64,000 nt of DNA, taken from NCBI GenBank assembly GCA_016000195.1, contig JAECRO010000004.1:43000-106999 (forward strand). Reading direction: 5' to 3'. The DNA comes from Burkholderiales bacterium. Its GTDB lineage: Bacteria; Pseudomonadota; Gammaproteobacteria; Burkholderiales; Burkholderiaceae_C. The translations under genes were made by a program, and so were the position numbers. A model generated the notes under the pieces. It worked only from the letters and a program-made list of their open reading frames with translations, had not been told where the DNA came from and made no database searches. Positions 61,217-64,000 of this stretch are shown one piece after another. Position 1 is the first letter of the stretch; the number at the start of each line of letters is the position of its first letter.

Positions 61217-61525
61217 ATGATGAGATTCCCAACTTCCCAAGGTGAGCTAATCCGGTCCGCCCGTGGCGAGCGAACCCAGGCAGAGTTCGCCAGGCTTGTG
61301 GGATGTGATCGTTCGTGTCTGTCGCGGTACGAGCGAGAAACCCTTGGCGCGCCCACAAGCGTGATCAATTACTGCTTGCGATCCGTGGCTGCCGCCAGTC
61401 TCAAAAGCGACGATGTTGTCGGGCCGATCGAAAACGCTTTGACTCACGTTCGGCAAGCTGTGGCTGCACTGGAACGGCTTCAACAGGGATCCAAAGACAA
61501 GTTGACTGAGAGGCGGCTGAAATGA
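61217..61525 (+). CDS. XRE-family helix-turn-helix regulator
   Basis: 102 residues from ATG 61217 (a second ATG follows at once; a TTG at 61178 is possible but unlikely). GELIRSARGERTQAEFARLV then GCDRSCLSRYERETLGAP is a standard XRE/Cro HTH. The C-terminal half (ALTHVRQAVAALERLQ) is helical and may dimerise. No ribosome site is visible, so the message may be leaderless. It overlaps tniQ by 4 bp (ATGA). It could regulate tniQ and the divergent hsd operon. Confidence 0.78.
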   Translation: MMRFPTSQGELIRSARGERTQAEFARLVGCDRSCLSRYERETLGAPTSVINYCLRSVAAASLKSDDVVGPIENALTHVRQAVAALERLQQGSKDKLTERRLK

Positions 61526-62886
61526 TCCTGGTGGAGCCGATGCCCCATGAACTCGCCATTGCACACGCGGGAAGAATTGCGTGGGGCAACGGCTGCGCGG
61601 ATAGGAGCGAGTTCGACATGCTGGGTTACTCGACGCCAAAGGGGACTGTTGAAGTCAGCGTCGCGCGACCTCGGCTGAATCAATTGGCAAGCCTGTGCGG
61701 GATGAGCGAGACGGACTACGCACGCCAGCACAGCATGCTGTCTGCTTTTCGTGTGGCCGCCAAGGCGTCAGAGGATCACCTTCATGGCGACGTTGGCGGG
61801 GACACATTCACGCGCCGACTTGGCATGCTGACCCAGAGGCCCGGCGCTTACCTTTGTACTCAATGTGTCATAGAGGATCTGGACCATTGGCATTTCAGCT
61901 GGTTTCGACGAAGCCACCATTTGCTGGGCGTGGATTGGTGTCCGTCGCATCGAATTCCCTTGTCTCGTGTGACGGCGAAGGACCCATGGGCCTCCACGCC
62001 GATGTACTGGGTTGAAAAAGGCGAAGTTGAAACGCTGCAGACCTCATGCGCTTGCCTTGACGAGGCAGGGTTTCTGGCCCGATTCGTCGATATCGCCAGT
62101 GCCTTGCTGGAAAAGGCGCGCCCCTTTGAAGCACGTGTGATCAATTCCGCCATTTCCCAACGGGTCAAGTTCCAGGGTTTGAGAACCAGTGCGCAAGGCG
62201 TTCGGCCGCTGCTCAGTGATCATGTGAAAGTCATCGCTCCAGCAGGTTGGCTTGAACAGCATCTACCCGAATTGGGTCAAAAAAAGGCCGGTGAATTCCA
62301 TGCATGGCTCGACGCGCTGGCCATATCTCGAACCGTGCCCGGGACTGGTTTCGCCTATGCAGTGGCGATGTCCGCATTGTTTGACACGGCTGAGGCAGCC
62401 ATGCTTTACCTGAACCAGGAAGCCGTACCGTGTCGCGCACTGGATTCAGATAAGGACAACAAGCAGATGCGACGGAGCCGCGCCTTTTGGCATGGGGAAT
62501 TCTGGGGGATCTACCAGGAGTTCGGCGGCCGTCCAGCGCTGATCGCCCAGCGCCTGAATATGGATCGGACTTACGTAGCTGAAAAAATGCATCACATGGG
62601 TCTACCAGCGCTCTACGACGCAGCCACTGCGTCCAGATGGCGGGCTTTCGTGCGGTTTCAAAATGGCGAGTCTTTGGCTGCTGCCTGTGAAATCGAAAGG
62701 GTCGACGTTGCAGTTGTGGAAGCGCTGTTGCGGACGACCAGTGCACGGGTGGTGCCTGTCGTGAAGGCCTTGATCGAGGGCCACGACGGTCCTCGTGGGG
62801 GCAGCGATGGCTTGAACGCTCTGGCGTCGCAACGGCCTGCCTCCAGCCCTGTGTATGTACGCGAAGAAATATCGACGCAAGTGTGA
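61522..62886 (+). CDS. TniQ-family protein (transposon target selector)
   Basis: 454 residues. TniQ N-terminal core: VEPMPHELAIAHAGRIAWGN, then YLCTQCVIEDLDHWHFSWFR and VDWCPSHRIPL, giving the C-x2-C ... C-x2-H zinc site. C-terminal helical part with two HTH-like stretches (GGRPALIAQRLNMDRTYVAE, NGESLAAACEIERVDVAVVE). TniQ/TnsD proteins guide Tn7-like transposases to their targets. It is co-transcribed with an XRE regulator and converges, 10 bp apart, on a TnsD-like gene. No transposase, TnsC or CRISPR genes are in the window. Confidence 0.78.
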   Translation: MILVEPMPHELAIAHAGRIAWGNGCADRSEFDMLGYSTPKGTVEVSVARPRLNQLASLCGMSETDYARQHSMLSAFRVAAKASEDHLHGDVGGDTFTRRLGMLTQRPGAYLCTQCVIEDLDHWHFSWFRRSHHLLGVDWCPSHRIPLSRVTAKDPWASTPMYWVEKGEVETLQTSCACLDEAGFLARFVDIASALLEKARPFEARVINSAISQRVKFQGLRTSAQGVRPLLSDHVKVIAPAGWLEQHLPELGQKKAGEFHAWLDALAISRTVPGTGFAYAVAMSALFDTAEAAMLYLNQEAVPCRALDSDKDNKQMRRSRAFWHGEFWGIYQEFGGRPALIAQRLNMDRTYVAEKMHHMGLPALYDAATASRWRAFVRFQNGESLAAACEIERVDVAVVEALLRTTSARVVPVVKALIEGHDGPRGGSDGLNALASQRPASSPVYVREEISTQV

Positions 62887-62896
62887 TAGTGAACGC

Positions 62897-64000
62897 CTAC
62901 TCGAAGGCGTCCGTCAATAGTGCCTTGGTATCCGTGGACCGAAGTTTGCGCCCTGAAATTTCTGTCAGCGCCTTGCGGGTCAGCGGCAGCATGTTCAGTT
63001 TGCTCAGCCTGGCCTTCAAGGTTGGGACCAAGCCACACACGATGCCGATCGTCAAACGCTTGTCGGGATGCGACTGGCACCATGTGCTCGCAGTGATTCG
63101 AATGGACCGTGCCAGCGCGGTGTCACGCTGGCCCCAGCGGATTCTGGGTGGAGGTTTAATCGGTGGGTATGGTCTTGCCTGTATGCTTTGCTGGAGCCAA
63201 GCGCGGTCGTTCCGGTAGAGCCAGGCATAGGCAGCAGGCTCCAGCTTTCGCCATTCGACAGACGACAGGTATGGCAAGGTCTGGATTGTCTTGGTCCAGG
63301 CACTTCTGGCATCGGATTGCGCGCGACCAGACCTGGCCTCTTTCCACCAACTGTGCAGTCCCGGCTCCGTCAGCAGTAAACGAGTGACCGTCTCCACTGA
63401 TACCTGCGCCAATTTTGCTGCAGCCACCTTTTCTGCACCCAGCCGCAATTGAGATATCAGTGCCTCTCGCAGTGCAGGCTTGAGAATCTTGGGGCGCCGA
63501 CGCACACTAAATCCGGAATCCGCCGCCCAAGCCAGCGCAGTACCGACAGTGATCCCTGACGAAACTGCGGCCGATTTGAGTGAGATACCGGGTGTCGCCA
63601 GCAGCGTTTTGAAGTAGGCTTTGCGCTCATCATTCAGTTGACTGGTTTGTCGATCGGCATTCGTGGGGGTTGCAAGGACGGGCATTTCATCCCTACCAGG
63701 CTCAGGTTCATTCATGGTCATGCTCTGGTACGCCGTCCAGAAGTTCTCCCAATGGCCAAATAATGTATCAATGATGATGAGGTGTTTTAGTGGGTGGCCG
63801 CAGGGATATGCCCCGGTGGTCTTTGTCATGCGTGCGAATGTTGCTGACAAGTTGCTTGTTGAAGCGTCAAGTCCAGAAAACTCTCCCATGCGCGCAACTC
63901 GCTCAAAGAACGGTTGGAGTGCTTCGCCAAACTTCCTATACTCAATTCGCCCACAGCTTGACTGGAAGCCAGAACGCGCCATTGCGGCGCTATAGGTGTA
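62897..64000 (-). CDS. TnsD/TniQ-like protein, C-terminal part (continues beyond window)
   Basis: At least 367 residues; the frame is open to base 64000, so the N-terminal TniQ domain lies outside. ARSGFQSSCGRIEYRKFGEA and YPCGHPLKHLIIIDTLFGHW resemble the mid-region of TnsD. This is followed by HTH-like repeats (PGISLKSAAVSSGITVGTAL, AAAKLAQVSVETVTRLLLT) and WLYRNDRAWL. TnsD binds a specific attachment site for Tn7-like elements. If the core tnsABC genes follow upstream on this strand, everything to the left could be transposon cargo. Confidence 0.6.
   Translation of the reverse strand, partial: YTYSAAMARSGFQSSCGRIEYRKFGEALQPFFERVARMGEFSGLDASTSNLSATFARMTKTTGAYPCGHPLKHLIIIDTLFGHWENFWTAYQSMTMNEPEPGRDEMPVLATPTNADRQTSQLNDERKAYFKTLLATPGISLKSAAVSSGITVGTALAWAADSGFSVRRRPKILKPALREALISQLRLGAEKVAAAKLAQVSVETVTRLLLTEPGLHSWWKEARSGRAQSDARSAWTKTIQTLPYLSSVEWRKLEPAAYAWLYRNDRAWLQQSIQARPYPPIKPPPRIRWGQRDTALARSIRITASTWCQSHPDKRLTIGIVCGLVPTLKARLSKLNMLPLTRKALTEISGRKLRSTDTKALLTDAFE

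Noticed and set aside
61522..64000. CRISPR-associated transposon
   Set aside because: TniQ and TnsD-like genes are present, but I see no cas gene and no repeat array in the window; an ordinary Tn7-like element is the simpler reading.

Overview
The window has the codon use, high GC and gene content of a betaproteobacterial chromosome, probably a Comamonadaceae relative such as Polaromonas, Rhodoferax or Variovorax. That placement is inferred from protein style, not from a marker gene. It falls into two parts with a break near 25.75 kb.

Part 1 (1-25.7 kb) is compact and metabolic. On the minus strand it starts with an RND efflux permease and its adaptor (adaptor cut by the window edge). Next come three small c-type cytochromes, a peroxiredoxin, an SMP-30-like protein, a Tat-exported DUF1501 protein and a DUF1549/DUF1553 (PSD1) protein with its own CxxCH motif. 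An AT-rich divergent region separates these from a plus-strand porin, a sulfonate/nitrate-type ABC importer (binding protein, two permeases, ATPase) and a secreted lectin-like protein that ends at a clear terminator. A complete System I cytochrome c maturation operon follows on the minus strand: rhodanese-like, cytochrome b561, then ccmABCDEFGHI, almost every junction overlapping. It would supply covalent haem to the cytochromes next door.

Part 2 (25.7-64 kb) is an accessory island full of broken insertion sequences and defence-like modules. In order: remnants of IS4, IS5 and IS481; a roughly 2,086-residue STAND-type NTPase with an N-terminal PD-(D/E)xK-like nuclease and an overlapping partner gene, the pair bracketed by two 157-bp MITE copies in direct orientation; a HEPN-like gene and an HNH-nuclease gene; an intact IS1182 element inserted in a repeat whose empty copy lies 3.4 kb away; a serine recombinase; and two fused IS630 remnants. 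Then comes a tight minus-strand operon of an AAA+ ATPase, a zinc-motif protein, two calcineurin-like phosphoesterases, a HAD phosphatase of the RNA-repair-associated type, a BPSL0761-family protein and a decayed third phosphoesterase. After a chimeric transposase relic comes a type I restriction operon with two different HsdM subunits and an embedded HigBA-like toxin-antitoxin pair carrying its own palindrome.

The window ends with an xre-tniQ pair facing a TnsD/TniQ-like gene that runs off the edge. This is consistent with the island being cargo of a Tn7-like transposon whose core genes lie to the right. The two best candidates for undescribed systems are the MITE-bracketed STAND/partner pair and the AAA+/phosphoesterase/HAD operon.
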